Shown here piece after piece: positions 16,878 through 25,667 of a stretch of DNA of 53,065 nucleotides; within the stretch, counting starts at the first letter, position 1, and each line of letters begins with the position of its first letter. The notes beneath the pieces were generated by a model. It searched no databases. It was given only the letters and a program-made list of their open reading frames with translations, and had not been told where the DNA came from. This DNA comes from an uncultured Rhodospirillales bacterium (lineage in GTDB: Bacteria; Pseudomonadota; Alphaproteobacteria; Acetobacterales; Acetobacteraceae): contig CAIJTR010000017.1 of the NCBI GenBank assembly GCA_903823665.1, forward strand, positions 1-53,065, written 5' to 3'. The translations under genes and the position numbers were made by a program.

Positions 16878-18029
16878 ATGTCGCTGCGCGGTCGCGGGGC
16901 CATCACCGGAATTGGCGAAACACGTTACAGCAAGCGCTCGCCGCACACCGCATTCGAGCTTCAAATTCAGGCATCTTTGGCCGCAATCGCCGATGCCGGA
17001 CTCGACCCGAAAGAAATCGACGGCATCATCCCAATCGGCATCACAGGTGCCCCAGCGGAGGCGTTCGTCACCAATTTCGGCATACCCGATCTCAGGTTTT
17101 CTGCACTCTCGCCGATGGGCGGTGCCAGCGGCATAGGTGCTGTGCAGATCGCCATCGCAGCTATTGAGGCTGGCCTGTGCAAGCATGTGCTGATCCCTGC
17201 CGGGCGCAACGTATCCTCCGGCGCCAAAGCCGGTGTGCGTATTCATCAGATGCCGCAATTCCATCTCGTAACGGAATATGAATTGCCGCAAGGTGCCATC
17301 GCCCCCGCTCAGCTTTATGCGCCGATGGCGCGCCGCCATATGGAGCTTTACGGCACCACCAGCCTGCAATTCGCCGAGGTCGCAGTGACGATGCGCGCGC
17401 ACGCGTTGCTGAACGACAATGCGGTGATGACCAAGCCGATCACCATCGAAGATCATCAGGCATCTCGCATGATCGCCGACCCATTTCGCCTGCTCGATTG
17501 CAGTCTGGAAAGCGATGGTGGGGCGGCACTCGTCGTCAGCTCCAGTGTGCGCGCGCGCGACATGCCGCATCCCTGCGTGCAGGTGCTCGGTATTGCCGAA
17601 GGACACCCGGATTCACCAAGTTCGATCACCCAGCGCGGCGATCTCACCCGCCTCGGCATCGCCAAGGCTGCCCCGATTGCCTTCGAAATGGCCGGCGTCT
17701 CGCACAGTGACATTGATGTGGCCGAGATCTACGACTGCTTCACCTACATCGTGATGTGTCAGCTGGAAGATATGGGCTTTTGCAAGAAGGGCGAAGGCGG
17801 CAGCTTTGTCGAAGGCGGCAGGCTGCGTCTGGGCGGACCGCTGCCGACGAACACCCACGGTGGGCTGCTGTCACAGGGACACATGCTCGGCATCAACCAC
17901 ATTGTTGAGCTCGTCCGCCAACTCCGCCACGCCGGTGGCCGGGCGCAGGTTGCGGGGGCGGAGATAGGGCTCGTCACCGGCTACGGCGATATGGGCGATG
18001 GTGCCATGGCCATCATGCAGCGGGGTTGA
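16878..18029 (+). CDS. Thiolase-fold acetyl-CoA acetyltransferase-like protein without catalytic Cys
   Basis: 383 residues, start supported by GGGAGGA 7-13 bases upstream. Thiolase markers: GAITGIGETRYS near the start, EIDGIIPIG, and the C-terminal NTHGGLLSQGHMLGINHI with the histidine of the GH block kept. At the nucleophile position (about 78-86) it reads SPMGGASGIG, with no Cys, so it is a third Cys-less member, distinct from the pair at 5026-7346 in keeping the C-terminal His. It is followed directly by a DUF35 gene with an intact zinc ribbon, the arrangement seen in SCP-x/Ltp-type aldolase or thiolase complexes. A retro-aldol or acyl-transfer role is inferred. Confidence 0.87.
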   Translation: MSLRGRGAITGIGETRYSKRSPHTAFELQIQASLAAIADAGLDPKEIDGIIPIGITGAPAEAFVTNFGIPDLRFSALSPMGGASGIGAVQIAIAAIEAGLCKHVLIPAGRNVSSGAKAGVRIHQMPQFHLVTEYELPQGAIAPAQLYAPMARRHMELYGTTSLQFAEVAVTMRAHALLNDNAVMTKPITIEDHQASRMIADPFRLLDCSLESDGGAALVVSSSVRARDMPHPCVQVLGIAEGHPDSPSSITQRGDLTRLGIAKAAPIAFEMAGVSHSDIDVAEIYDCFTYIVMCQLEDMGFCKKGEGGSFVEGGRLRLGGPLPTNTHGGLLSQGHMLGINHIVELVRQLRHAGGRAQVAGAEIGLVTGYGDMGDGAMAIMQRG

Positions 18030-18034
18030 TCAAA

Positions 18035-18457
18035 ATGAGCACGCAAGCCGAGGCAAAGCCGATTCCCCATCCAACGCCGGACGAGCAGCCTTATTGGGAC
18101 GGGGCAGAAGTTGGCTTCCTTCGTCTGCAGCACTGCGCCGCGTGCAAAAAGCCACGCCATTATCCGCAACTTGTCTGCCCGTATTGCTACTCGTGTGAGT
18201 GCGAGTGGGTCGATGCCACCGGTCGCGGCACGGTGCATAGCTGGACTGTGGCTCACCACGCCTTCCATCCCGCATTCAAGGACGAATTGCCCTACACACT
18301 CGTCACCGTTGACCTCGCCGAAGGACCGCGTGCACTGGGCAGACTTGACCCATCGGCGCAGGCTGAATTGCGGATCGGCCTGCCCGTGCGTGTTACCTTC
18401 CCACGCAACGCAGAAGGCACATCGCTGCCGGTGTTCCTGCTCGACGACGACGCGTGA
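18035..18457 (+). CDS. DUF35 OB-fold protein with intact zinc ribbon
   Basis: 140 residues from ATG 18035; a TTG at 18026 overlapping the thiolase stop is possible but less likely. The rubredoxin-like ribbon is complete, with Cys at about 34, 37, 48 and 51 (HCAACKK and VCPYC), plus two further Cys at about 54 and 56. The OB fold follows (GRGTVHSWTV, then YTLVTVDLAEGPRALGRL). Such proteins form complexes with the thiolase-like protein encoded just upstream. It overlaps the next gene by 4 bases (GTGA). It contrasts with the Cys-free DUF35 protein at 4550-5008. Confidence 0.88.
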   Translation: MSTQAEAKPIPHPTPDEQPYWDGAEVGFLRLQHCAACKKPRHYPQLVCPYCYSCECEWVDATGRGTVHSWTVAHHAFHPAFKDELPYTLVTVDLAEGPRALGRLDPSAQAELRIGLPVRVTFPRNAEGTSLPVFLLDDDA

Positions 18458-20106
18458 GCTACCATGTCGGCGACCTCGTGGCCGAGTTCCTGGCGGGCCT
18501 TGGCGTCACAACGGCGTTCGGCATTGTCTCGTTCCACAACATCCCGATCCTTGACGCGATAGGTCGCCGCAATACCATCCGCTTCATCGCCGCGCGCGGT
18601 GAAATGGGCGCGGGCCATATGGCGGACGCCTATGCCCGGGTTTCGGGCGAGCTCGGCGTGGTCATCAGCAGCACCGGACCTGGGGCTGCCAACACGGTGC
18701 CGGGACTCGTCGAGGCATCATTCGCCAGCAGCCCGGTCCTGCACATCACCGGCCAAACCGCCACCCGGTTTTTGGGCCAGGACAGCGGTGCCGTGCATGA
18801 CCTGCCTGAACAAACCGCCATGCTCGCCTCGGTTTGCAAGGCGGTACACACGCCTCGCACCGCCGATCAGGTGTTCGGCTGCCTGATTGCAGCGGCAACC
18901 GACGCACGCACCGCACCGCAAGGCCCAGTTAGCGTCGAGATCCCGGCCGATCTGCAGTCTGCGCCACTCGATCGCCCTGCGGAGTTGGATCATCTCACGC
19001 TCATCCTTGCCACCATGGTGCCAAGTGAGGCTGCGTTGGACGCTGCCGCAGAGATGCTTGCTGCGTCGCAACGCCCACTTCTCTGGCTCGGCAACGGTGC
19101 GCGCAATGCCGGTGCGCAAGCATTGGCGCTGCTTGATCTCGGCTTTGGGGCGGTGAGCTCGTGGAATGGTCGTGGCATCGTGCCGGAAGATCACCCGCGC
19201 ACCATCGCCGCCATGCAAGGCAATGGTTCGCCAGAAATCGAGCACCTCTACGACAGTGTGGACGCAATGCTCATCGTAGGCTCGCATTTGCGCGGACACG
19301 AAACACTGGATGGCACGCTGCAGCTTCCCGCCAATCGCATCCAGGTCGATATCAATCCGCGCGCGAAGGGCCGGAACTACGTGTCGAAACTATTCGTGCA
19401 GGGAGATGCCGAACTCGTTCTGGCAGGCCTACACAAGCGCCTTTTGGGACGGATTACAATTGACCCCGCATTTGGTGATGATATTGCGCGTGCTCGCGCT
19501 GTCGCGTCCGCCGCCTACAAAGCGACACTCGGACCCTACGCCAGCTTCCCCGCACAACTCCGAAGGGCGATGCCACGTGACGCACTCTGGGTACGCGATG
19601 CAACCGTTGCTGGTGCAACCTGGGCGCATCGCCTTATGCCGGTTTATGGCCCACGAGATGCAGTGCATCCGGTGGGAGCAGGCATCGGCCCCGGCCTGCC
19701 CTTCGGCATCGGTGCGGCATTGGCGGTGGTCAACACCGGCCGAAAGACCGTGATGCTGGCAGGCGATGGCGGTTTTGCTATGAACATGACCGAACTTTGG
19801 ACCGCCGTGCAGGAGCGGGTCGACGTCTGCATCATCGTGATGAATGACGGCATCTACGCGGCCATTGGCCAAATTCAGGATGCCAAACAAGAAGGACGTC
19901 GCTTTTTCAGTGAGTTGCACGGCCCCGATCTCCACGGCCTAGCGGCACTGGCAGGGATCTGGTTCCGCCGCGTCAGTCGGGCGGAAGATTTCGGCATGGC
20001 GGTCGCGGCAGCATTGGCCGAACAAGGCCCCACGATGGTCGAAGTGGATATGCGCAGCATCGGCCCAGTCCCGGCTTACGGGATCTACTCCCGCAAGCCG
20101 GCTTGA
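18454..20106 (+). CDS. Thiamine-diphosphate-dependent enzyme (acetolactate synthase-like)
   Basis: 550 residues from a GTG start that overlaps the DUF35 stop as GTGA. Three-domain ThDP architecture: an N-terminal Pyr domain with the catalytic Glu at about 50 (ARGEMGAGHMADAYAR), a central domain, and a C-terminal PP domain with the GDGGFAMNMTELWT to VMNDGIYAAI metal/ThDP motif (about 437-470). The family includes acetolactate synthase, glyoxylate carboligase, benzaldehyde lyase and 2-hydroxyacyl-CoA lyase. Since it is co-transcribed with a thiolase-like/DUF35 pair, a carbon-carbon lyase role on a 2-hydroxyacyl or 2-keto intermediate is more likely than amino acid biosynthesis; no small regulatory subunit gene is adjacent. 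It ends 9 bases from the convergent cupin gene. Confidence 0.85.
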   Translation: MSYHVGDLVAEFLAGLGVTTAFGIVSFHNIPILDAIGRRNTIRFIAARGEMGAGHMADAYARVSGELGVVISSTGPGAANTVPGLVEASFASSPVLHITGQTATRFLGQDSGAVHDLPEQTAMLASVCKAVHTPRTADQVFGCLIAAATDARTAPQGPVSVEIPADLQSAPLDRPAELDHLTLILATMVPSEAALDAAAEMLAASQRPLLWLGNGARNAGAQALALLDLGFGAVSSWNGRGIVPEDHPRTIAAMQGNGSPEIEHLYDSVDAMLIVGSHLRGHETLDGTLQLPANRIQVDINPRAKGRNYVSKLFVQGDAELVLAGLHKRLLGRITIDPAFGDDIARARAVASAAYKATLGPYASFPAQLRRAMPRDALWVRDATVAGATWAHRLMPVYGPRDAVHPVGAGIGPGLPFGIGAALAVVNTGRKTVMLAGDGGFAMNMTELWTAVQERVDVCIIVMNDGIYAAIGQIQDAKQEGRRFFSELHGPDLHGLAALAGIWFRRVSRAEDFGMAVAAALAEQGPTMVEVDMRSIGPVPAYGIYSRKPA

Positions 20107-20115
20107 CAATTCCCC

Positions 20116-20604
20116 TTAGCGGATCAGCGAACGCACCCAGTCCTCGCCGAGCCCCACTGTCTTGCAATACTTCAAATATCGATCCATCCGGATAAAAACA
20201 TCCTCGTAGTCCTCCGCCTCGCCAGCCTCATTGAGGTAAATCAGTGGGCCGAAGATGTGGAAAACGGCCAGCATGTGGCCCTGCTCCGGATGGATGAACA
20301 GCGTGTGGATATGCCCCGCAGGCTCATAGACAAAGCTGCCGGCGCGCGCCACCCAATCATGCTCGCGATAGCCCCATGAGCCATCTAGCGTCCACGCCGT
20401 CACCGGGCTCGCATGGCGATGGCGCTGAATAGTCCCCTCGCTGCGGGCGCGCAGAATGCTGATCCAGCCGCCATTGCGAGTGTCATAGATCAACGGGCGC
20501 GAATGGCCGATACTGCCAACCGGCATCCAGGTCTTGTCGTCATTCAGCACGTCACCTTGGAACATCTCCGGCGAAGTGAATGGCGACGGTGCAATGGTGA
20601 TCAT
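20116..20604 (-). CDS. Cupin dioxygenase, 2,4'-dihydroxyacetophenone dioxygenase-like
   Basis: 162 residues, a single cupin barrel. Probable metal ligands are His62 and His64 (QRHRHASPVTAWTLDG) and Glu94 with His98/His100 (FVYEPAGHIHTL). The spacing and the TLDGSWGYREHDW stretch resemble the non-haem iron enzyme that cleaves 2,4'-dihydroxyacetophenone between carbonyl and hydroxymethyl carbon. Other members of this subgroup are uncharacterised or anti-sigma-like, so the substrate is not certain. It overlaps the LLM monooxygenase gene by 4 bases and is the last gene of an oxygenase-rich operon, consistent with carbon-carbon cleavage of a ketone. Confidence 0.8.
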   Translation of the reverse strand: MITIAPSPFTSPEMFQGDVLNDDKTWMPVGSIGHSRPLIYDTRNGGWISILRARSEGTIQRHRHASPVTAWTLDGSWGYREHDWVARAGSFVYEPAGHIHTLFIHPEQGHMLAVFHIFGPLIYLNEAGEAEDYEDVFIRMDRYLKYCKTVGLGEDWVRSLIR

Positions 20605-21929
20605 GCGGCCTGCTCCATAGTAAGATGTTCGCGCAATGTGCTGCCTGCATATTCGCGGCGGAACACACCGGCTTGTTGCAACAGCGGCACAACATGATCA
20701 ACAAAATCATGCACACTATCAGGATTGGTCGTCGGGCTCAGGTTGAAGCCGGCACAACCAGTCTCACGCCAGATCGAGATCATCTCGTCAGCCACTTGCT
20801 GCGGCGTGCCAATCAACTGCGGCATTGTCACCGTGAGCGCCCAGCGCTGCGCCGCCTCACGCAACGTGATCGCCTTGCCGGTGTCGCTTGAAGCCGTCGC
20901 CGCCAGCAATCCGTGAGACGCCTGCGTGTCCATGTCTACAAGAGCGTCATCGGGATTGTAGGTACTGAGATCATGGCCAATCACGCCTGACAAACGCGCC
21001 AGAATGGCATCGAGCGGAATACGCTCCTCCATCGCCTTCGCCCGCGCTTTGGCCTCCGCCTCTGTGCCGCCGAGGATCGGCTGCACGCCGTAAATCACGA
21101 TGGGGTCGGCGGTGATCCCAGCCTCACGTGCGGCGGCGTTGATGGCAACCGTTGATTTCTTCATACCGCTGACGTGGGGCTGGATCGCGAAAATGACATC
21201 CGCGTTGCTGACAGCAAATTGCATTCCCCGTCCCGAGGCACCAGCCTGCATCAGTATCGGCCGCCCTGATGCCTGAGGCAGCACGGGACCAATGGCCTGA
21301 CATTTCAGAAACTTGCCGTCTACATTGACCGGCACAACCTGCGAGGGTTCAACAAACACGCCACGCTGCTTGTCCATCTTCACGGCACCGGGAGGCACGC
21401 TGTCCCATAGCTTGTAGCAAATCGACATGAACTCATCGGCGTAATCATAACGCTCGTCATGACTGAAAAGCCCCTGCGTGCCGTTCGACATATGCTCGCC
21501 ACGGCTGAAGCCGGTCACGATATTCCAGCCGACACGCCCGCGGCTGAGATAATTCAGCGTCGACATCCGCCGCATCGCCAGATACGGCGAGGTGCCAGTT
21601 GTGGACAGCGTGACGCCAATACCGAGCTTGGTGGTGGCCGCAGCCATCACCGCCACCAACGGCATTGGGTCGTGATTGGGAAACGACACCCCATACCGCA
21701 CACAGCTATCGACGCTGCCCTGATAGACCGCATGAGCGGCCGGGCTGTCGGCAAAGAACGCCGCATCAAAGCAGCCACGCTCCAGCGTGCGCGCAATGTC
21801 CTGCCAGTAGGCAAAGTCTTGCAGGCCGTTGAGCTGACCGTCCACCGGATCGGTCCAGCTCATCAGGCTATGCGTGCAGGCGCTGTGGATCAGCATCTGA
21901 AGCAGATGCATTTGCGAAGCCTGGGCCAT
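20601..21929 (-). CDS. LLM-class flavin-dependent monooxygenase (NtaA/SnaA/DszA family)
   Basis: 442 residues. The hallmarks of the long-chain NtaA/DszA branch are present: GRVGWNIVTGFSRGE, the aromatic-rich DERYDYADEFM, RPILMQAGASGRGMQFA, and LIGTPQQVADEM near the C-terminus. These enzymes use FMNH2 from a separate reductase to oxidise amines, sulfones, amides or other small molecules. No flavin reductase gene is visible in this window, so an unlinked reductase must serve it. It sits between two substrate-binding-protein genes (11-base gap) and the cupin gene (4-base overlap). Confidence 0.9.
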   Translation of the reverse strand: MAQASQMHLLQMLIHSACTHSLMSWTDPVDGQLNGLQDFAYWQDIARTLERGCFDAAFFADSPAAHAVYQGSVDSCVRYGVSFPNHDPMPLVAVMAAATTKLGIGVTLSTTGTSPYLAMRRMSTLNYLSRGRVGWNIVTGFSRGEHMSNGTQGLFSHDERYDYADEFMSICYKLWDSVPPGAVKMDKQRGVFVEPSQVVPVNVDGKFLKCQAIGPVLPQASGRPILMQAGASGRGMQFAVSNADVIFAIQPHVSGMKKSTVAINAAAREAGITADPIVIYGVQPILGGTEAEAKARAKAMEERIPLDAILARLSGVIGHDLSTYNPDDALVDMDTQASHGLLAATASSDTGKAITLREAAQRWALTVTMPQLIGTPQQVADEMISIWRETGCAGFNLSPTTNPDSVHDFVDHVVPLLQQAGVFRREYAGSTLREHLTMEQAA

Positions 21930-21940
21930 CCGACGTGTTC

Positions 21941-23158
21941 CTAACCCGCCGCCAACTTGCAGCCGCCCTCAGACATTGGTCGCCACGCCACGTCAGGACC
22001 GATCGTGGCCTTGAGATTGTAGAGGTCCCACGTGCCCTTGCTTTCGGCCGGCGTCTTCACGCTGAATAGATACACGTCGCTGACCACACGGCCGTCGGCG
22101 CGGATGCTGGCGTGGTTAAGCACGTCGTCCTCAATGGGGATTTGCTTCATCTCGGCGACCGCATCTCTGCCGGACGCCTTAGCCGCCACGACGCCAAGGC
22201 TGACCACGGCCTTCAGGTAATGCCGTACCGCCGAGTAGGCACCGGCCTGACCCATGTTCGGCGGCACACTGTTGGTGTGCGGCGTGATACGCTTGCTGAA
22301 AGCACGGCTACGATCGTTCATATCCCAATAGAAGCTCTCAGTCAGTTGCAATCCTTGCGCAGAGGCCGGACCGAGTGACTTGATGTCCTGCAGGTAGATG
22401 ATCAATGCGCCCAGGCGCTGATTGCCGCCGCGTCCGACACCAAGTTCCGCCGCCTGCTTGATGCAGTTCAGCAAATCCTGCCCAGCCAGCGCCAACGCCA
22501 CCACGTCTGCACCAGACGATTGCGCCTGCAACAAAGCGGAGGCGTAATCCTGCGTGCCAACCGGCAAAGCCACCTCACCCAAAACCTTGCCGCCGCGCGC
22601 CTCGACGATCGCCGCGGTGTCATCGCGCAGGGTTTTACCGAACACGTAATCGGCGCGGATGAAGAACCAGCTTTTGCCGCCCTGGTCATACAGCGCGTTG
22701 CCCATCACGCGGGCGAGCATGGCGGTGTCGAACGTCCAATGCGTCATATTCGGCGTGCAGAACTGGCCACTCAGTGTGGCGGAGCCGACGTTGTTGGCAA
22801 GCATCACCTTATCGCGCTCACGCACCAGCGTGTTCACAGCGAGGGCAATGGCGGAGTTATTGAACTCCAGCAGAGCATCAACGCCATGATCAAGCCAGTC
22901 GCGCACAATGGCAGAGCCAACATCAGGTTTGTTCTGGTGATCAGCCGTCAGCAGCTCCACGTTGAGGCCAAACTGGCCAGCCATCTCTTCGATTGCTTGA
23001 CGCGCACAGGCCACAGAGCCTGGGCCGCCGAGATAGCTGTAGGGGCCGGACGCATCCTGCAACGCACCAATACGAATGGTGGGCGTCTGCGCCCGCGCCG
23101 CCGTGCTGGCAAAGGCAAGGGCAGGAGCGGCGGCAAGCAAAGCGCGGCGGGTAAACAT
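21941..23158 (-). CDS. ABC transporter substrate-binding protein (amide/urea-like), tandem copy 1
   Basis: 405 residues with a signal peptide (MFTRRALLAAAPALAFAST, then ARAQ). The mature protein starts IRIGALQDASGPYSYLGGPG and carries the type I periplasmic binding fold of the urea/short-chain amide receptors. It is a close paralogue of the next gene upstream (23201-24430): long blocks such as GVDALLEFNNSAIALAVNTL and MTHWTFDTAMLARV are nearly the same in both, and even the DNA at the two 3' ends is alike. No permease or ATPase genes lie in this operon, so it must dock on another transporter, possibly the Liv system at 28341-31790. Confidence 0.9.
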   Translation of the reverse strand: MFTRRALLAAAPALAFASTAARAQTPTIRIGALQDASGPYSYLGGPGSVACARQAIEEMAGQFGLNVELLTADHQNKPDVGSAIVRDWLDHGVDALLEFNNSAIALAVNTLVRERDKVMLANNVGSATLSGQFCTPNMTHWTFDTAMLARVMGNALYDQGGKSWFFIRADYVFGKTLRDDTAAIVEARGGKVLGEVALPVGTQDYASALLQAQSSGADVVALALAGQDLLNCIKQAAELGVGRGGNQRLGALIIYLQDIKSLGPASAQGLQLTESFYWDMNDRSRAFSKRITPHTNSVPPNMGQAGAYSAVRHYLKAVVSLGVVAAKASGRDAVAEMKQIPIEDDVLNHASIRADGRVVSDVYLFSVKTPAESKGTWDLYNLKATIGPDVAWRPMSEGGCKLAAG

Positions 23159-23200
23159 GATGCGTTATTCCTTCACGAGGATACGAAAGCGTCGGAGCGG

Positions 23201-24430
23201 TTAGGTATGAACGAGTGGGCAGCCGCCCTCAGACATCGGTCGCCATGCGCGATCCGGCCCAAGCGTGGCGCGCAGCTTATAGAGATCCCATTCGCGATGG
23301 CTCTCACCTGGCTTTTTGACCTCGAACAGATACACATCACTGACCACACGACCGTCGGGACGGATGGAGGCGTTGCTCAGAACATCGTCCTCAACCGGAA
23401 TAGTCTTCATGCGGGCGACGGTGGCGCGACCGGATTTCTTGGCTTCAGCAGGTCCCATGGCCACCACAGCCTTGAGGTAGTGACGCATGGCCGAATACGC
23501 ACCGGCCGCACCCATATGCGGCACCATGCCGGAGGTTCGCGGCGTCACACGGGACGTGAACGCGCGCGTCCGAGGGTTCAAATCCCAGTAAAACGATTCT
23601 GTTAGGTAGGTGCCCTGCACAGCGTCTAGCCCCAAGCCGCGAACGTTCTGCGGATAGATGATAAGTGCCGCTACCTTCTGGCCGCCCTGCATCAGGCCGA
23701 ACTCACCCGCCTGCTTCATGCATGTGAGCAGATCACCACCGGCCAACGCCAGCGCCACAACCTTGGCCCCAGACGCCTGCGCCTGCAGCAGCGCCGAGGA
23801 GAAATCGTTTGTGCCAACCGGCAGCGCCACTTCGCCGATAACCTTTCCGCCGCGCGCACGCACAACAGCGGCCGTGTCGTCCCTAAGATCACGCCCGAAG
23901 ACGTAATCGGCGCGGATGAAGAACCAGCTATCGCCACCTTGATCGACCAGCGCATTGCCCACCACACGCGCCAGCATGGCAGTGTCAAACGTCCAATGCG
24001 TCATGTTGGCAGTGCAATATTGCCCACTCAGCGCCGCAGAGCCGACATTGTTGCCGAGCATGACGCGATCGTTGTCGTGGATCAGCGTGTTGACCGCGAG
24101 TGCTATCGCGGAATTATTAAACTCCATGATCGCATCAACGCCCTCGCTCAACCACTGCCGCGCAATGGCGGTGCCGGTGTCAGGGGAGTTGTGGTGATCA
24201 CCAGAGATCAGCTCAACCTCAAAGCCGCTGGAACTGCCCAGTTCGAGTATGGCCTGGTTCGCGCATTCGAACGACAACCGACCGCCGAGGTGACTATATG
24301 GGCCCGACGCGTCCTGCAGCATTCCCACGCGGATCTTGGTCTTGCCCTGTGCGCGCGCCCGAACGGCGTTGACGCCAGCGGCAGCAGCCGTTGTCACTGC
24401 TCCCAACAGTGCGCGGCGACGAGTGAGCAC
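23201..24430 (-). CDS. ABC transporter substrate-binding protein, tandem copy 2
   Basis: About 409 residues from GTG 24430 (reads LTRRRALLGAVTTAAAAG after the initiator), chosen because GGAAAGGA lies about 7 bases upstream; the frame extends to a TTG at 24463 without support. The Tat-like signal ends near RARAQ. It shares most of its mature sequence with the adjacent copy, including DASGPYSHLGG, FNNSAIALAVNTL and DYVFGRDLRDDTAA. The pair arose by tandem duplication and has since diverged, perhaps widening ligand range. It is 49 bases downstream of the CoA-transferase gene, in the same operon. Confidence 0.88.
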   Translation of the reverse strand: MLTRRRALLGAVTTAAAAGVNAVRARAQGKTKIRVGMLQDASGPYSHLGGRLSFECANQAILELGSSSGFEVELISGDHHNSPDTGTAIARQWLSEGVDAIMEFNNSAIALAVNTLIHDNDRVMLGNNVGSAALSGQYCTANMTHWTFDTAMLARVVGNALVDQGGDSWFFIRADYVFGRDLRDDTAAVVRARGGKVIGEVALPVGTNDFSSALLQAQASGAKVVALALAGGDLLTCMKQAGEFGLMQGGQKVAALIIYPQNVRGLGLDAVQGTYLTESFYWDLNPRTRAFTSRVTPRTSGMVPHMGAAGAYSAMRHYLKAVVAMGPAEAKKSGRATVARMKTIPVEDDVLSNASIRPDGRVVSDVYLFEVKKPGESHREWDLYKLRATLGPDRAWRPMSEGGCPLVHT

Positions 24431-24479
24431 GGCTGCATCCTTTCCGGAAGTTCTAAAGCCCAAACAAAATCTAATGCTC

Positions 24480-25667
24480 TTATTTTATACTGGCAAGTAG
24501 ATTTCGTATTATGTCAGCTGACAGGCCATATTCCGCCAAAACTTCGGCCGTGTGTTCACCCAGTTTCGGCGGCAACAGGCGAATTGCGGGTGGGCAGCTC
24601 GGCATGTCGAATGGATTCGCAGGCAGCCGAAGCAGGCCTTCACTCGGATGCTCCAGCATCTGCCAGAACCCAGTGGCGGCCAGATGCGGATCGTCGAGCA
24701 AATCCTCAAGATCGTTCAGCACAGCGTGCGGAATGTCGCTGCCATCCAGCAGCGCCAGCCAGTCCGCACTGGAGCGTTGAGCGATCTGGCGGCCGATTTC
24801 TTCCCAAACCTTGCCGAGATTGGCCTGACGGCCCTTCATTGTCGCAAACATCGGATCAACGGCGAGATCAGTGCGCCCGATCAGGCCGAAAAACCGAAGC
24901 CAATGCGCGTCGTTGTAGGGCAGGAAACAAATATAGCCGTCTAGCGTTGCAAACGGCCTGCGCATCCCTTGCCGGATCGGCTCATACCCCATCCGCCCCA
25001 CCACCGGCTCAAACACGGCACCACCCAGATGCTCATGCGCGTTGAATGCCACCATCGTCTCTAGCATCGACACGCCGACCTGTTGTCCCAGTCCGGTGCG
25101 AGAGCGGTGGAACAGAGCAAGTGCAATAGCGTAGGCCGCGTGCACGGCTGTTACCTTGTCGGCGATGATCGAAGGCACATAGCGCGGCTGACCAGCAGCA
25201 ATCATCTGCAGCATTGCAAGGCCTGAAAGCGCCTGGATGATGTCGTCATAGGCAGGCCGGCCGCCATAAGGCCCATCATCCTCGAACCCACGCACATGAC
25301 AGTAGATCAGACCAGGATTGGCCGCCGACAATGCCGTATAGGACAGCCCAATGCGGGCGGCGGAAGCGGCGCGGATGGAATGAAGCAGCACGTCTGCACT
25401 CGCCGCCATCCGCAACAGTGCCGCCTGTCCCTCTAGCGTTTTCAGGTCCAGCACAACGCTGCGCTTGTTGCGGTTGTTGGCCAAATAGAGCGAGCCCATG
25501 CCTTCCGACCGGCGTGGACCGATTGAGCGGGTAACGTCCCCCTCCGGCCCTTCAACCTTGATGACGTCCGCCCCCATGTCCCCGAGGTATTGACCTGTCA
25601 TCGGCCCCAGAATAACCGACGACAGGTCAAGCACCTTGATGCCGGCAAGCGGGCCGGTCACGGTCAT
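24480..25667 (-). CDS. Family III CoA-transferase (CaiB/BaiF)
   Basis: 395 residues. N-terminal fold marker KVLDLSSVILGPMTGQYLGDMGADVIKVEGP; the catalytic Asp is at about 141 in GRPAYDDIIQALSGLA, the transferase-type context, unlike the racemase-like relative at 7343. It moves CoA from a donor acyl-CoA to a free acid through an aspartyl-CoA thioester. It overlaps the acyl-CoA dehydrogenase gene by 4 bases, implying that CoA activation is followed directly by dehydrogenation. Donor and acceptor are unknown. Confidence 0.9.
   Translation of the reverse strand: MTVTGPLAGIKVLDLSSVILGPMTGQYLGDMGADVIKVEGPEGDVTRSIGPRRSEGMGSLYLANNRNKRSVVLDLKTLEGQAALLRMAASADVLLHSIRAASAARIGLSYTALSAANPGLIYCHVRGFEDDGPYGGRPAYDDIIQALSGLAMLQMIAAGQPRYVPSIIADKVTAVHAAYAIALALFHRSRTGLGQQVGVSMLETMVAFNAHEHLGGAVFEPVVGRMGYEPIRQGMRRPFATLDGYICFLPYNDAHWLRFFGLIGRTDLAVDPMFATMKGRQANLGKVWEEIGRQIAQRSSADWLALLDGSDIPHAVLNDLEDLLDDPHLAATGFWQMLEHPSEGLLRLPANPFDMPSCPPAIRLLPPKLGEHTAEVLAEYGLSADIIRNLLASIK

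Noticed and set aside
21959-23250. Direct DNA repeat near the 3' ends of the two binding-protein genes as a possible mobile element boundary
   Set aside because: The similarity follows the coding sequence of both paralogues and is explained by gene duplication.
22520-25045. Long plus-strand open frames of 361 and 368 codons
   Set aside because: Antisense shadows of the two paralogous binding-protein genes and the CoA-transferase; their mutual similarity only mirrors that of the real genes.
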